NCBI GenBank assembly: GCA_963667075.1
Contig: OY762938.1
Location: 1,364,001-1,428,000, forward strand
DNA from: G963667075 sp963667075
GTDB lineage: Bacteria > Pseudomonadota > Alphaproteobacteria > Micavibrionales > Micavibrionaceae
Length of the DNA: 64,000 nt
Direction: 5' to 3'
Positions 51,728 through 61,011 of this stretch are shown here, in pieces. Made by a program: the position numbers and the translations under genes. How positions within the stretch are numbered: position 1 is the stretch's first letter; each line of letters starts with the position of its first letter. The notes beneath the pieces are model-generated. The model had not been told where the DNA came from and made no database searches. It saw only the letters and a program-made list of their open reading frames with translations.

Positions 51728-52891
51728 ATGTCCGTTGAAAAGTTTCATAGGAAGAAGGATCTTCTTCTGCAGGCTGTGGGCGTTAATGCTGTGTTCTTTT
51801 TGGTGATTGCCGGTGCAGCCATGGCCAAAACACCTTCTATTGGATTGACCTTGAGTGAGAAAGCGATTTGGGATTCCAATCCGCTGATGTTAACCCGTAA
51901 CGTGACCGATATATGGGGCAGTGGTACACAAGTTACGGTGGATTACGATAAAGGCAATCAGGCGGTGCAGTTAAAGTCTTCTTTATCTGTTACGCAGAAT
52001 GTTTTTAACGAGCGGGCGTACAATTCTACAGATTTTAGCGGTACGTCAGAACTTGCCTGGAATTCCACGCGTTGGAGACTGGCTTTGAGATCTAACGCGG
52101 ATTATGACACAACAAGAACAAGTGAAATAACGACGTTTAACCTTGATGTTGGCTCTAAAAGACGGCTGTCTTACGCTTTTAGTCCAGAGCTTTATTATGT
52201 TCTTTCCCCGCGCGGGATTTTTTCGTTGTCCGGTTCATGGACCGAGACCCGGTATGAGGGTGATGTTTTGTCTGATTACAGGACAATGTCACTTACGCCT
52301 TCATACACGTACAATCTGACTCCTTTGCAGCAGTTGCAGATATCAACCCTTCTCCGGCGTTATGAGTCGCTGGAGAGTGGCAATCAGAAAGTAGATACAC
52401 TTGGGCCTTCCGTTAACTGGATTTATGAGTTCGATCCGTCTTTATCTTTGGCGCTTTCCGGTGGTTTGTACAGGACGAAATATAAAGGCTATGTGAATGG
52501 CTCGGGCGGATGGGAAACGGCGCCTTCTTTTAGCGGTACGTTGAATTATGAGGACGAACAAAACAGGGCGTCTGTCTCCCTTGTACGTTCAAGACAGGCG
52601 TATGGTAATGGTACAGAGTCGTACATTACGACTTTTTCCGCTCGTGAGAATTACAAGGTAAATGAGAAATTTTCTATAAATTTTGATGCGGATTATCAGC
52701 TTGCCAAACAGCCGTCGGTTTCTTCAAGTGCTTTGGAAAAGGCCTGGGGGGCAGAGACAGGACTTTCGTATTCGATTACAAGGAAATGGGATCTGAATGC
52801 GACGTACAGGCATAGGGAAGAAACACTTAAAAATTCCAGTAAAGGTGCCGATAGAGACATTATAAGGGTTGGTCTTTCCTATAAAATGTGA
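51728..52891 (+). CDS. outer membrane beta-barrel protein of the exopolysaccharide locus
   Basis: 387 residues. Signal peptide (AVFFLVIAGAAMA), then alternating amphipathic strands rich in aromatic residues and Ser/Thr (RWRLALRSNADYDTT, LSYAFSPELYYVL, SLTPSYTYNL, ALSGGLYRTKYKGY) and a C-terminal GLSYKM end, the usual signal for Bam-dependent barrels. It fits the uncharacterised barrel that accompanies Wza-like and chain-length proteins in exosortase/PEP-CTERM loci. Probably the outer-membrane exit or anchor of the polymer. It starts 12 bases after the export gene. Confidence 0.8.
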   Translation: MSVEKFHRKKDLLLQAVGVNAVFFLVIAGAAMAKTPSIGLTLSEKAIWDSNPLMLTRNVTDIWGSGTQVTVDYDKGNQAVQLKSSLSVTQNVFNERAYNSTDFSGTSELAWNSTRWRLALRSNADYDTTRTSEITTFNLDVGSKRRLSYAFSPELYYVLSPRGIFSLSGSWTETRYEGDVLSDYRTMSLTPSYTYNLTPLQQLQISTLLRRYESLESGNQKVDTLGPSVNWIYEFDPSLSLALSGGLYRTKYKGYVNGSGGWETAPSFSGTLNYEDEQNRASVSLVRSRQAYGNGTESYITTFSARENYKVNEKFSINFDADYQLAKQPSVSSSALEKAWGAETGLSYSITRKWDLNATYRHREETLKNSSKGADRDIIRVGLSYKM

Positions 52892-53034
52892 GCTATCTCG
52901 CGTAGGGCTGGTACGGTTTAGACGTTTTTAGAAATATATTTCTGGAAAATAACTTGAAAAAATTTTCCTTCCTCTGTAAATAGAAGTCGGTATAAAGATG
53001 ATGGGCTCTGCTTAATGCAGTTTTGCAGAGACGA

Positions 53035-54828
53035 ATGAGAGAACAATCAGAAAGATTAAATGACATGACAGAAATACATCCTCTGGAATATATAGCGGTT
53101 TTATGGCGCAGACGGTACGTGTTTTTAGCTGTTTTTAGTGTGATTTTTTTAGCTTTTTTTGTAATGGCCCTAAGATGGAATAATTACGAAGCTGTGGCGA
53201 CGATAGAAATCTCACCATCGAAGATTGCCTTTGATGCAGCAGATGTGTCCAAGGGCGGGGTGAGCATAGAGACGATTGCGGATCTTCAGATTAGCCGTTT
53301 AAGACAAAAAGTTCTCTCAACGCCTTCTCTGGCAGAGTTGATTACAAAGCTTAATCTTTATGAGGAAGCCAGAAAACAAACACCTATTGCTTATCTTGCC
53401 GAAGGGATGAGAAATAAAATCGGTTTAAAACTCGTGAGTACCTCTCTGGCTAATCCGGCAACAGCAAATAAGGCATCTGTGTCGCAGTTGTCAGCTATTG
53501 CTTTTGTTTTGAGCTTTAAACATAACGATCCGCATGTGGCCCAGAAAGTGCTCAACGAGCTGGTCTCCCGTTTTTTGGATGAAGATATAAAAGAACGAAA
53601 AGATATGGCCCAAAAAACGTCTGAGTTCCTTCAGGGACAAATTGATGTTCTGGCAAAAGCCCTATCCGAGCAGGAAGATAAAATTGCTGCATTTCGTTCG
53701 GCGAATGGAGGTGTCAGACCTGAGGCATTGGCTTTTAATCAGCAGGCGTCTATTACGACAACAGCACGGCTCCATTCCATTGAAAGCGATATTATATCAA
53801 CACTTGGGTTGATTGGCGCGTTGAAATCGCAGCTTGTTCAGACCGATCCTTACACGAGACTATCAGAAGATGGCGAGGTTTTAACCTCTCCTTCTATTCA
53901 GCTTAGAATTTTGAAATCCCAGTATGCGACGCTGACAGCTAAATACGGCCCGGCGCATCCAGATGTTGTGAAAGTAAAACGTCAAATAAAGACATTGGAA
54001 AAAAATGGCGAGCCTGAAGCAGAAAAAGCGCGCTTAAAAGCTAAAATTCAAGACGTGTCGGCAAGATACGAGACGGCGCAGCAAACTTACGGGGAAGAAC
54101 ACCCGGATGTTATCTCTTTGGCCGATCAGAAAAAAAAGCTTGAAAAGCAATTGGCTGTTTTGGATGGGGAGTCAGACGATATTTTATCTTTTATAAAGAC
54201 AGATGCGGATAACCCGGCTTATCTGCAGATTGTAACGCAGCTTGATGCTGCGCAAAAACAAAAGGAAGCACTTGAAAATCAAAAAGCGGAGATTCAAAAG
54301 CAACAAGAAGAGTTTAAGGCAGCTATTGCTGAGAACCCGGAAGCAGAGAAAGCTTTGTCCGCGCTTGCCCGTGATTACGATAACTCAATGGCATTGTACC
54401 GTGATTTGATGGCCAGAAAATTGCAGGCTGATATCAGCGAGACGATTGAACAGGGGCGGATTGGGCAGCGTCTTTCTATTATCAATGCGCCGGAATTGCC
54501 GCGTGGTACGACACCGTCGCGTAAATTATTCGTGCTGGCCGGTTTTCTTCTGGGTGGTATGGTGGCTGTCGGAAGTGTTCTGGCCATTCAGCTCTTAAAT
54601 CGCAGTATTATTGGGCCGCATCATCTTGAATCTGTTGTTGGTGTGGCACCGCTTGTCACGATTCCGCATATTCGAACACTGGATGATAAAATCAGGATCA
54701 GAAAATGGGCGATAAAACTGCTTTCTGCCATGCCGTTTATTTTGATAGCAGGCATTATCCTGTTCTTCTTGCTGGTTATGCCTTTTGATGTGTTCTTGGC
54801 TGTTTTAACACGCCGCCTTGGGTTTTAG
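53035..54828 (+). CDS. polysaccharide chain-length determinant, Wzz/GumC-like
   Basis: About 597 residues. Starts are possible at TTG 53023, ATG 53035 and ATG 53065. N-terminal membrane helix (VFLAVFSVIFLAFFVMAL) after the Wzz motif IHPLEYIAVLWRR, a long coiled-coil periplasmic part, the GumC-type Pro motif LPRGTTPSRKLFVLAGFLLG before the second helix, and a further C-terminal hydrophobic stretch. Within the coiled coil a segment is duplicated: YGPAHPDVVKVK and, 44 residues later, YGEEHPDVISLA. It controls polymer length together with the ATPase encoded next. Confidence 0.9.
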   Translation: MREQSERLNDMTEIHPLEYIAVLWRRRYVFLAVFSVIFLAFFVMALRWNNYEAVATIEISPSKIAFDAADVSKGGVSIETIADLQISRLRQKVLSTPSLAELITKLNLYEEARKQTPIAYLAEGMRNKIGLKLVSTSLANPATANKASVSQLSAIAFVLSFKHNDPHVAQKVLNELVSRFLDEDIKERKDMAQKTSEFLQGQIDVLAKALSEQEDKIAAFRSANGGVRPEALAFNQQASITTTARLHSIESDIISTLGLIGALKSQLVQTDPYTRLSEDGEVLTSPSIQLRILKSQYATLTAKYGPAHPDVVKVKRQIKTLEKNGEPEAEKARLKAKIQDVSARYETAQQTYGEEHPDVISLADQKKKLEKQLAVLDGESDDILSFIKTDADNPAYLQIVTQLDAAQKQKEALENQKAEIQKQQEEFKAAIAENPEAEKALSALARDYDNSMALYRDLMARKLQADISETIEQGRIGQRLSIINAPELPRGTTPSRKLFVLAGFLLGGMVAVGSVLAIQLLNRSIIGPHHLESVVGVAPLVTIPHIRTLDDKIRIRKWAIKLLSAMPFILIAGIILFFLLVMPFDVFLAVLTRRLGF

Positions 54829-54856
54829 GGTCAGGGTTGTGATAAGGAATAGATAG

Positions 54857-55627
54857 ATGAAAAATAAGATTAAAAATGCTGTTACGTTTATCCAGAAAAA
54901 GGCAGACCCTTTTGTCCAAAAGGGGATTTCTGTCCTGAAGCTGGATCCTTCTTCTATGGAGAAAGAAAAAGAATGTCTTTCTAAATTTGAAGGTGCGCTG
55001 GATGAAAATCACATTATTGCGCATCGTTCACGTAGTAAGGAAGCTGATATTTTCCGTTTTTTAAGAACGCAAATATTGCAAAAAATGAACAAGGAAGGCT
55101 TTAAAACACTGGCGATCAGTAGTCCTCGTTATGCTGACGGAAAATCTACGATCGCTTCAAATTTGTGTGCCAGTATTGCGCAAGACCTGAAGCAAACCGT
55201 TTTGCTTGTTGACCTCGATTTGAGAAATCCTTCTCTGGATTCTTATCTCGGGCTGGAGGCTGAAAAAGGGCTGACCGACTTTCTAGCTGGAGACGCGACA
55301 GTTGAGGCGTGTCTTGTGCGTGTGCCGTTCAAGCGTTTTTCTCTTTTTCCGGCGGGTAAGGCTGTTGACCAGTCTTCAGAGACATTGGGGTCTCCGCAAA
55401 TGGAAAAACTCGCGGCTGAACTGCGGGCGCGCTATACCGACAGGATTATTATATATGACATGCCGCCGCTTTTGGAACAGGATGATCCGCTTGTGTTCCT
55501 GCCGCATGTTGATAGTTTCCTTCTTGTCGTGAGGGAAGGTGTGACAACAACAGATGAGATAAAACGCAGTCTGGATATTCTCTCTTCTGCGAAAGTTCTC
55601 GGTGTTGTTTTGAATGCTGTGGCATAA
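54857..55627 (+). CDS. BY-kinase/CpsD-like ATPase of the exopolysaccharide locus
   Basis: 256 residues, P-loop of the Wzc/CpsD (bacterial tyrosine kinase) type. Walker A is RYADGKST in place of the usual GEGKS/T, Walker A' LLVDLDLRNPS, and Walker B IIYDMPPLL. No tyrosine-rich C-terminal tail is visible: the end is SSAKVLGVVLNAVA, so autophosphorylation may be absent or placed elsewhere. Its partner membrane segment is in the preceding chain-length protein, as in CpsC/CpsD pairs. Confidence 0.87.
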   Translation: MKNKIKNAVTFIQKKADPFVQKGISVLKLDPSSMEKEKECLSKFEGALDENHIIAHRSRSKEADIFRFLRTQILQKMNKEGFKTLAISSPRYADGKSTIASNLCASIAQDLKQTVLLVDLDLRNPSLDSYLGLEAEKGLTDFLAGDATVEACLVRVPFKRFSLFPAGKAVDQSSETLGSPQMEKLAAELRARYTDRIIIYDMPPLLEQDDPLVFLPHVDSFLLVVREGVTTTDEIKRSLDILSSAKVLGVVLNAVA

Positions 55628-55652
55628 AAAAACTGATGAAAATGTAGTGTAA

Positions 55653-56768
55653 ATGACTGAGAAAAATACTATTCCCGTTATATTGTGCGGTGGTTCCGGG
55701 ACACGTTTATGGCCAGCCAGCCGGTCTTTGTATCCAAAGCAATTTTTGAATTTGCTGGGCATGGGAGATTCTCTGTTGCAGTCTACTGTTGAGCGTGCGC
55801 ATCGTGTGACGGAAGCACCATACGACAATATCGTAATTGTAACAGGTGAGGGGCTCGCAAAAGAGGTTGAAGAACAACTCTCTATGCTTTCGCCAAAGGC
55901 AACACAGCATATTTTAGGGGAGCCTAGTGCACGAAATACGGCTGCTGCCATAGCCTTTGCCGCGTCTTATATTAAAGATCATTTTGGTGCAGAGGCTGTT
56001 ATGTGGGTTATGCCGGCAGACCATCATATGGGGGATGAAGCGGCCCTTAAAGCTTCTTACGAGGATGCGTTGCAAGCCGTAGAGGATGGTTATCTTGTGA
56101 CGATGGGTATAAACCCGGACAGGCCGGAAACAGGCTATGGTTACATTCAGGCAGGGAAAGCCTTGATGAATGAACGTGTGCTTTATCTTGAAGAATTTAA
56201 GGAAAAGCCAGACCGTGAAAGTGCCGCAGAATACATTAAAAAGGGCTATTTATGGAACAGCGGTATGTTTTTGTTCCGTGCAGATACTGTTTTATCAGCG
56301 TTCGAGACACATTCTCCCGAGATTATCTCCGGTGTAGAAGAGGCCAGAGCTAAAGTTAAAGATGAAAACACAAAAAGTGTAGATCCGGCAGCTTATGCTT
56401 CTATTATGTCTGTTCCTTTTGATATCGCTATTATGGAGAAAGCCTCTCGCGGGGCTGTTGTGCCTTGTGATCCTGAGTGGTCTGATATCGGTTCATGGGA
56501 AAGCCTTTGGGCACTGCGTTCGAAAGATGAGAACGGTAATGTGCTAGAGGGTAAGGTTGTTTGTCACGATACAAAAAATCTGCTTGTCCAGTCAAAAGAC
56601 CGTGTAATTGCCTGTGCAGGGCTTGAAAATCTGGTTATTGTCGATACGGGAGATGCGTTGCTCATTGCGGATTACAGCAAAGGAGAGCATGTCAAGGTGC
56701 TGGTCGATAAGATGAAAGAGACCTTTCCTGATCAGGTCACATTTCCTGTAAAAGAGAGTAAAGAATAA
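55653..56768 (+). CDS. manC: mannose-1-phosphate guanylyltransferase
   Basis: 371 residues. Nucleotidyltransferase motif ILCGGSGTRLWPASRSLYPK, FKEKPDRESAAEYI and the C-terminal DTKNLLVQS. It makes GDP-mannose for the polymer. The C-terminal cupin (phosphomannose isomerase) domain of bifunctional ManC/AlgA proteins is lacking, so isomerase activity must come from another gene. It starts 25 bases after the ATPase gene. Confidence 0.9.
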   Translation: MTEKNTIPVILCGGSGTRLWPASRSLYPKQFLNLLGMGDSLLQSTVERAHRVTEAPYDNIVIVTGEGLAKEVEEQLSMLSPKATQHILGEPSARNTAAAIAFAASYIKDHFGAEAVMWVMPADHHMGDEAALKASYEDALQAVEDGYLVTMGINPDRPETGYGYIQAGKALMNERVLYLEEFKEKPDRESAAEYIKKGYLWNSGMFLFRADTVLSAFETHSPEIISGVEEARAKVKDENTKSVDPAAYASIMSVPFDIAIMEKASRGAVVPCDPEWSDIGSWESLWALRSKDENGNVLEGKVVCHDTKNLLVQSKDRVIACAGLENLVIVDTGDALLIADYSKGEHVKVLVDKMKETFPDQVTFPVKESKE

Positions 56769-56787
56769 AAAAGATGGTTTTAAGTTT

Positions 56788-57798
56788 ATGACGAATATTT
56801 TGGTGACAGGTGGGGCCGGTTATATTGGGTCTCATATATGTAAGGCCCTTTCAAAACAGGGATTTACACCTGTAACGTACGATAATCTGTGTTCCGGGAA
56901 TCAGGGGGCTGTTAAATGGGGGCCTTTTGAGCAAGGAGATGTACGTGATCAAAACCGTCTTGATGCCGTGATGAAGGCGTATAAGCCGGCGGCTATCATG
57001 CATTTTGCCGCGCTTATTCAGGTGGGCGAATCTGTAAGTAATCCGGCAAAGTACTATGATAACAATGTGTACGGTTCGTATTGTTTGTTAGAGCAAGCGC
57101 GTACGCATGATATACGTCATATGGTTTTTTCAAGTACGGCTGCTGTCTATGGTATGCCGGAAACGGATTTGATTTCAGAGGATCATGCGCTGTCACCGAT
57201 TAATCCGTACGGCAATACAAAGCTGGCTATGGAGAATATGATACGCGATTATAGTACAGCCTATCCATTGTCTTACGCTATTTTGAGATATTTTAATGCA
57301 GCCGGTGCCGATCCTGAAACAGAAATAGGTACAGCTTATAAAGTCGATACGCACATTATTCCACTGCTTATGCAGACGGCCAGCGGAGAACGTACGCAGA
57401 TTGATATTTACGGCACAGATTATCCCACGCATGACGGGACAGCCATACGTGATTATATCCATGTGTCGGATCTTGCGACAGCCCATGTCTTGTCGCTGAA
57501 TCACATTATGGCAGGGAAAGAAAGCATAACCTTAAATCTTGGGACAAGTACCGGTTTTTCCGTACGTCAGGTGTTCGATACGTCATGTGACGTTACAGGC
57601 AAAGAGATTAAGCATGAAAATAAACCGCGCCGCCCCGGTGATCCCTCTATTCTTGTCGCGCAGGCCAAAAGGGCAAAAGAGGTACTAGGCTGGACGCCTG
57701 TGCATTCTGATTTGTCTACAATCGTAAAAACAGCCTGGGACTGGCAGCAGAAGAAAAAAGAATGTGGCATACCTGCTGTGTTTGATGCGGCAGGATGA
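56788..57798 (+). CDS. galE: UDP-glucose 4-epimerase
   Basis: 336 residues, extended SDR. NAD loop VTGGAGYIGSHICKAL, catalytic Ser and Tyr in FSSTAAVYGMPE and NPYGNTKLAMENMI, C-terminal GWTPVHSDLSTIV. It supplies UDP-galactose (or the N-acetyl form) to the glycan. Complete and typical. It starts 19 bases after manC and is the last plus-strand gene before a repeat-bearing gap. Confidence 0.95.
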   Translation: MTNILVTGGAGYIGSHICKALSKQGFTPVTYDNLCSGNQGAVKWGPFEQGDVRDQNRLDAVMKAYKPAAIMHFAALIQVGESVSNPAKYYDNNVYGSYCLLEQARTHDIRHMVFSSTAAVYGMPETDLISEDHALSPINPYGNTKLAMENMIRDYSTAYPLSYAILRYFNAAGADPETEIGTAYKVDTHIIPLLMQTASGERTQIDIYGTDYPTHDGTAIRDYIHVSDLATAHVLSLNHIMAGKESITLNLGTSTGFSVRQVFDTSCDVTGKEIKHENKPRRPGDPSILVAQAKRAKEVLGWTPVHSDLSTIVKTAWDWQQKKKECGIPAVFDAAG

Positions 57799-57825
57799 AA
57801 TAGCGTATGCTGTAACCTAGGTCCT

Positions 57826-57922
57826 GTCATCCCCGCGCGCAAAGCATGATTCCAGAACAAAGAGCACGGCATATGCCATGCACATTATTTGACTGGATAC
57901 CGGATCGGTGTCCGGTATGACA
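57826..57922. repeat. imperfect palindromic repeat element (about 97 bp)
   Basis: GTCAT at the left end matches the right-end TATGAC; inner TCCAG (57851) pairs with CTGGA (57893), GGCATATGCC is a palindrome at the centre, and ACCGGA/TCCGGT forms a hairpin near the right. The layout 'GTCATcCCCGCG...TTCCAG...CTGGAtaCCGG..TATGAC' resembles dispersed palindromic repeats of alphaproteobacterial chromosomes. A minus-strand frame across it is not a gene. Confidence 0.65.
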
Positions 57923-57981
57923 CCGCGCGTTGATTCTTCTTCTAATACCAATAAGCATTCATTGAATGAACATTCGTATAA

Positions 57982-57999
57982 GGGTTGCGACGGCAACCC
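57982..57999. repeat. GC-rich hairpin in the galE-glycosyltransferase gap
   Basis: GGGTTGC and GCAACCC form a perfect seven-pair stem with loop GACG, followed by GC-rich sequence. Together with the palindrome to the left it makes most of the gap repeat-like. No T run follows. Confidence 0.55.
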
Positions 58000-58083
58000 C
58001 GCGCGGAAGTGCGGAAGCCTGCGTGACGTTTGAACGCTTTTGTCATCGAATGATGGCAAAACGGTATAAACGACTATAAATGG

Positions 58084-59307
58084 CTATAGAATCCTTTCGC
58101 TAAGAGATTTTTCCATTTTCAGGAGGAGGCTTTCTTTACTCCAGTCAGAGGCAGCCCGCTTTTGTCCCTCTATGCCCATTTGGTTACGCAGGGGTTTATC
58201 ATCTGCAAGTTTTTTAATCGCTTTGGCAAAATCTTCGGCCAATTCTGGTTTTACGGCGAGGCCGCAACCCTCAACGGCGTCATAGACTTGTGTGCCTTTT
58301 GACGCACCTGCTACAACAGGACGGCCACTGGCCAGAATATTCCCGAGTTTCGAAGGCATAACAAGATCGGCGGCATCTGCTTTTTGTGGCAGGAGATGTA
58401 TGTCGGCGGCAATCATGAGGTGGATGAAGTCTTCCATAGGCTGGAGGGGTAGAAAGGTTATGTTTTTCAGCCCTTTGGCGCGTCTCTCCATGTCTTGACG
58501 GCCTGCGCCGTCTCCGCAAATGACGAAATGAATGTTTTTTTCATCTTTTAGAAGTTTGGCTGAGTCAACGAGTGTTTCGAGGCCTTGTTTTTGTCCAAGG
58601 TTGCCGGAATAAAGGGCCAGAATTGTTTCAGGATCTTTTTTGAAGGTGTCTGCCCATTTGCCTTCTCCTTTTTCAGGAGAAAAGATGTCCGTATTGGCCC
58701 AGTTCTGGATAAGAAGGGCTTTGTCTTCTTCCACCCCTTTTTCTAAAAGCTTTTTTCTCATGTTTGGAGAAATAGTTGAAACATGTGAAAAGGAGCGTAA
58801 AGCTGCCCGCTCAAGTCTTAAAGCTAATTTATATAGCCAGGGTTTTTTGAGCATGCCAAGCTGAAAGGCGGCATCGACTTCAAAATCCTGAACATGAAGA
58901 CATGTTTTCGAACGGCCTATACAGCCTGCGAGTAAAGCAACAGGGGCAGACATAAGCGGCGGTGCGGTTAGCAAAATAGCATCCGGTTTATGCCGAATGG
59001 CTTGCCACAGCATGATAGGTGCCGAAAAAAAAGCAAAGGAAGCCAGATGAATAATCCTTTTGAGCCCTGATGGCTTTGTCGGTACATAAAGAGGGATGCG
59101 GTACACTTTCGCGCCATCCATCTTTTCAGATTTATAACGCCAGGCGCTATATCCTTCACTGACTTTCCATTCCGGATAATAAGGAGGCGCGGTAACCACT
59201 TTGACGTCGTGTCCCCTATCGACAAACCATTTTGTCATTTCATCCTGATATTTCCCGATACCGGTACGTTCAGGTTTATGGTTCAGTGTATAGAATATAA
59301 CTTTCAT
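58084..59307 (-). CDS. glycosyltransferase, WcaI-like (colanic acid type)
   Basis: 407 residues, GT4 of the WcaI group: start IFYTLNHKPERTGIGKYQDE, VVTAPPYYPEWKVSEGYSAW, TCLHVQDFEVDAAFQLGMLK (all WcaI-type), LALYSGNLGQKQGLETLV and VMPSKLGNILASGRPVVA in the donor half. It transfers a sugar during polymer-repeat assembly. It is the only gene of the exopolysaccharide locus on the minus strand, and it lies between the palindromic repeats and the exosortase, which suggests a rearrangement. Confidence 0.9.
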   Translation of the reverse strand: MKVIFYTLNHKPERTGIGKYQDEMTKWFVDRGHDVKVVTAPPYYPEWKVSEGYSAWRYKSEKMDGAKVYRIPLYVPTKPSGLKRIIHLASFAFFSAPIMLWQAIRHKPDAILLTAPPLMSAPVALLAGCIGRSKTCLHVQDFEVDAAFQLGMLKKPWLYKLALRLERAALRSFSHVSTISPNMRKKLLEKGVEEDKALLIQNWANTDIFSPEKGEGKWADTFKKDPETILALYSGNLGQKQGLETLVDSAKLLKDEKNIHFVICGDGAGRQDMERRAKGLKNITFLPLQPMEDFIHLMIAADIHLLPQKADAADLVMPSKLGNILASGRPVVAGASKGTQVYDAVEGCGLAVKPELAEDFAKAIKKLADDKPLRNQMGIEGQKRAASDWSKESLLLKMEKSLSERIL

Positions 59308-59430
59308 TTTACTTTTTTTATTTCGCTGACATTGTTTGAATGACCTTTTATAAACCTTAAAGGTTGCTTTTTTACAAGAAAAAAGGGTAGTCTTCGGGCA
59401 AATTTATAGAAAATAGAAAAACAAAGTAAC

Positions 59431-61011
59431 ATGGAAACATCTGTTGAAAAAAAATCTGGCTGGTACCTTCTCCAAGGCACTGTCGTTGTCGGTGTTTTTC
59501 TTATAATGCTTTTTTCCTTTTTTAATGTGGCTTTTATGGAGACATGGACTTCGTGGCAACAAGAAGAATATAGCCATGGTTATCTTATTCCTGTTATTGG
59601 GATGATGTTGCTACTAAACTGGAAAAAGAAAGAGGTGTTAGGGAAGAAAAAAAACTCATGGCTTGGTCTTGCTGGTGTTCTTTTTTGTTTCCTTGTTGAA
59701 GTTCTTTTCCTTTTAACGGGTATAAATGGTATTCAGCCCTTATTGCTTGTTTGCTTTCTCCTTAGCTTGTTTGTTCTTTTTTATGGGCATAGATATGCCG
59801 TGTCTCTTGCGGGACCGTTATGCTTCTTTTTCTTTTTGGCTCCGTTGCCGAAATTTTTATATTATACGCTTTCTGTAAAAATGCAGATGATTGCCACAAC
59901 CGTTAGCGTGCTCCTGCTTGATTTTTCCGGCATTTCTGTTTTTCAGGACGGGAATGTCATCGATCTTGGTATTACGCAGCTTCAGGTGGCGGAGGCTTGT
60001 AATGGATTACGTTATCTTTTCCCTTTGATGGCGCTGGGCTATTTGCTGGCCTATATGTACGAGGCTTCTTTTTTAAAGCGGGCTGTTTTGTTCTTCTCTA
60101 CTGTGCCGATTACAATATTGATGAATAGTCTGCGCATTTATCTAATTGGTCTCAGTGCTAATATCTGGGGTGCTGAGATTGCCGAAGGATTGGTTCATGA
60201 TGTTGAAGGCTGGGTGATGTTTTTGGGTTGTCTTCTTGTGCTTGGTGGGGAGATTGCGTTATGTCAGATGATGGGTAAAAAGGGAGAGATGGCGTTTGAT
60301 GTGATCTCTATACCTACGAAAGACTCATGGTCGATGTTGTTTCCTGCACCAATAGAAAAACCAGTCAAGGCAGCGGCTGTTATTTGCCTGTTTTCTATGG
60401 TTGCTGCTTTTTTCTTACTTTCTATAAATGCTAAAAAGATAGAGCCTGTACCACTTGAAAAACCACTGACCGAATTTCCTCTGCAAATTGGAAATTGGCA
60501 CGGACAGGCTGGAACGATGGATAAGGCAGCTCTTGATATTTTGGGTACAGATGATTATTTGATCGCTGATTATATCAATCCAAAAGGGGATAGAGCTAAT
60601 CTGTATATCCTTTATTATCCGAAACAAGACAGTACGAGTAATCAGGCTATCCATACGCCTGCCGTTTGTATCCCTAGCGGGGGTTGGGAAATTATGGAAC
60701 AGGGGCGTAAGACGATTTCTTTGCCGGATGGACAAGATTTTACGGTAAATCGTTTCCTTATTTCCAAAGGGTTAGAAAGGCATCTGGTTTATTTCTGGTT
60801 TGTTCAGGCGGGCGAACCATCATATGACACAAATTTTGCCAAGTTCATTCAAATCAAGAATGCCTTATTCAAGAAAAGAATGGATGGTGCTATGATACGT
60901 TTGACGACAAAAATAACAGAAAAGTCGTCTGAAGAAATGGCGGAGCAAAAGCTTGATAAATTCTTGTCTGAAACAAAAACGACAATCTTTGATTATATAG
61001 GATCGGAATAA
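59431..61011 (+). CDS. exosortase with fused C-terminal EpsI domain
   Basis: 526 residues. Residues 1-290 form a polytopic membrane enzyme with the exosortase triad: Cys in VAEACNGLRYLFPL, Arg in ILMNSLRIYLIGL and His in LVHDVEGWVMFL. Residues about 320-500 form the EpsI domain (PLQIGNWHG, LYILYYPKQ, HTPAVCIPSGGWEIM). This fusion is the XrtD-like arrangement. Exosortases cut and anchor or release proteins bearing a PEP-CTERM-type tail and are co-inherited with exopolysaccharide genes. No such tail was seen on any protein in the window. The next gene overlaps by one base (TAATG). Confidence 0.92.
   Translation: METSVEKKSGWYLLQGTVVVGVFLIMLFSFFNVAFMETWTSWQQEEYSHGYLIPVIGMMLLLNWKKKEVLGKKKNSWLGLAGVLFCFLVEVLFLLTGINGIQPLLLVCFLLSLFVLFYGHRYAVSLAGPLCFFFFLAPLPKFLYYTLSVKMQMIATTVSVLLLDFSGISVFQDGNVIDLGITQLQVAEACNGLRYLFPLMALGYLLAYMYEASFLKRAVLFFSTVPITILMNSLRIYLIGLSANIWGAEIAEGLVHDVEGWVMFLGCLLVLGGEIALCQMMGKKGEMAFDVISIPTKDSWSMLFPAPIEKPVKAAAVICLFSMVAAFFLLSINAKKIEPVPLEKPLTEFPLQIGNWHGQAGTMDKAALDILGTDDYLIADYINPKGDRANLYILYYPKQDSTSNQAIHTPAVCIPSGGWEIMEQGRKTISLPDGQDFTVNRFLISKGLERHLVYFWFVQAGEPSYDTNFAKFIQIKNALFKKRMDGAMIRLTTKITEKSSEEMAEQKLDKFLSETKTTIFDYIGSE

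Noticed and set aside
57817..58059. 80-codon minus-strand frame
   Set aside because: It is the translation of a palindromic repeat tract, a common source of false genes.
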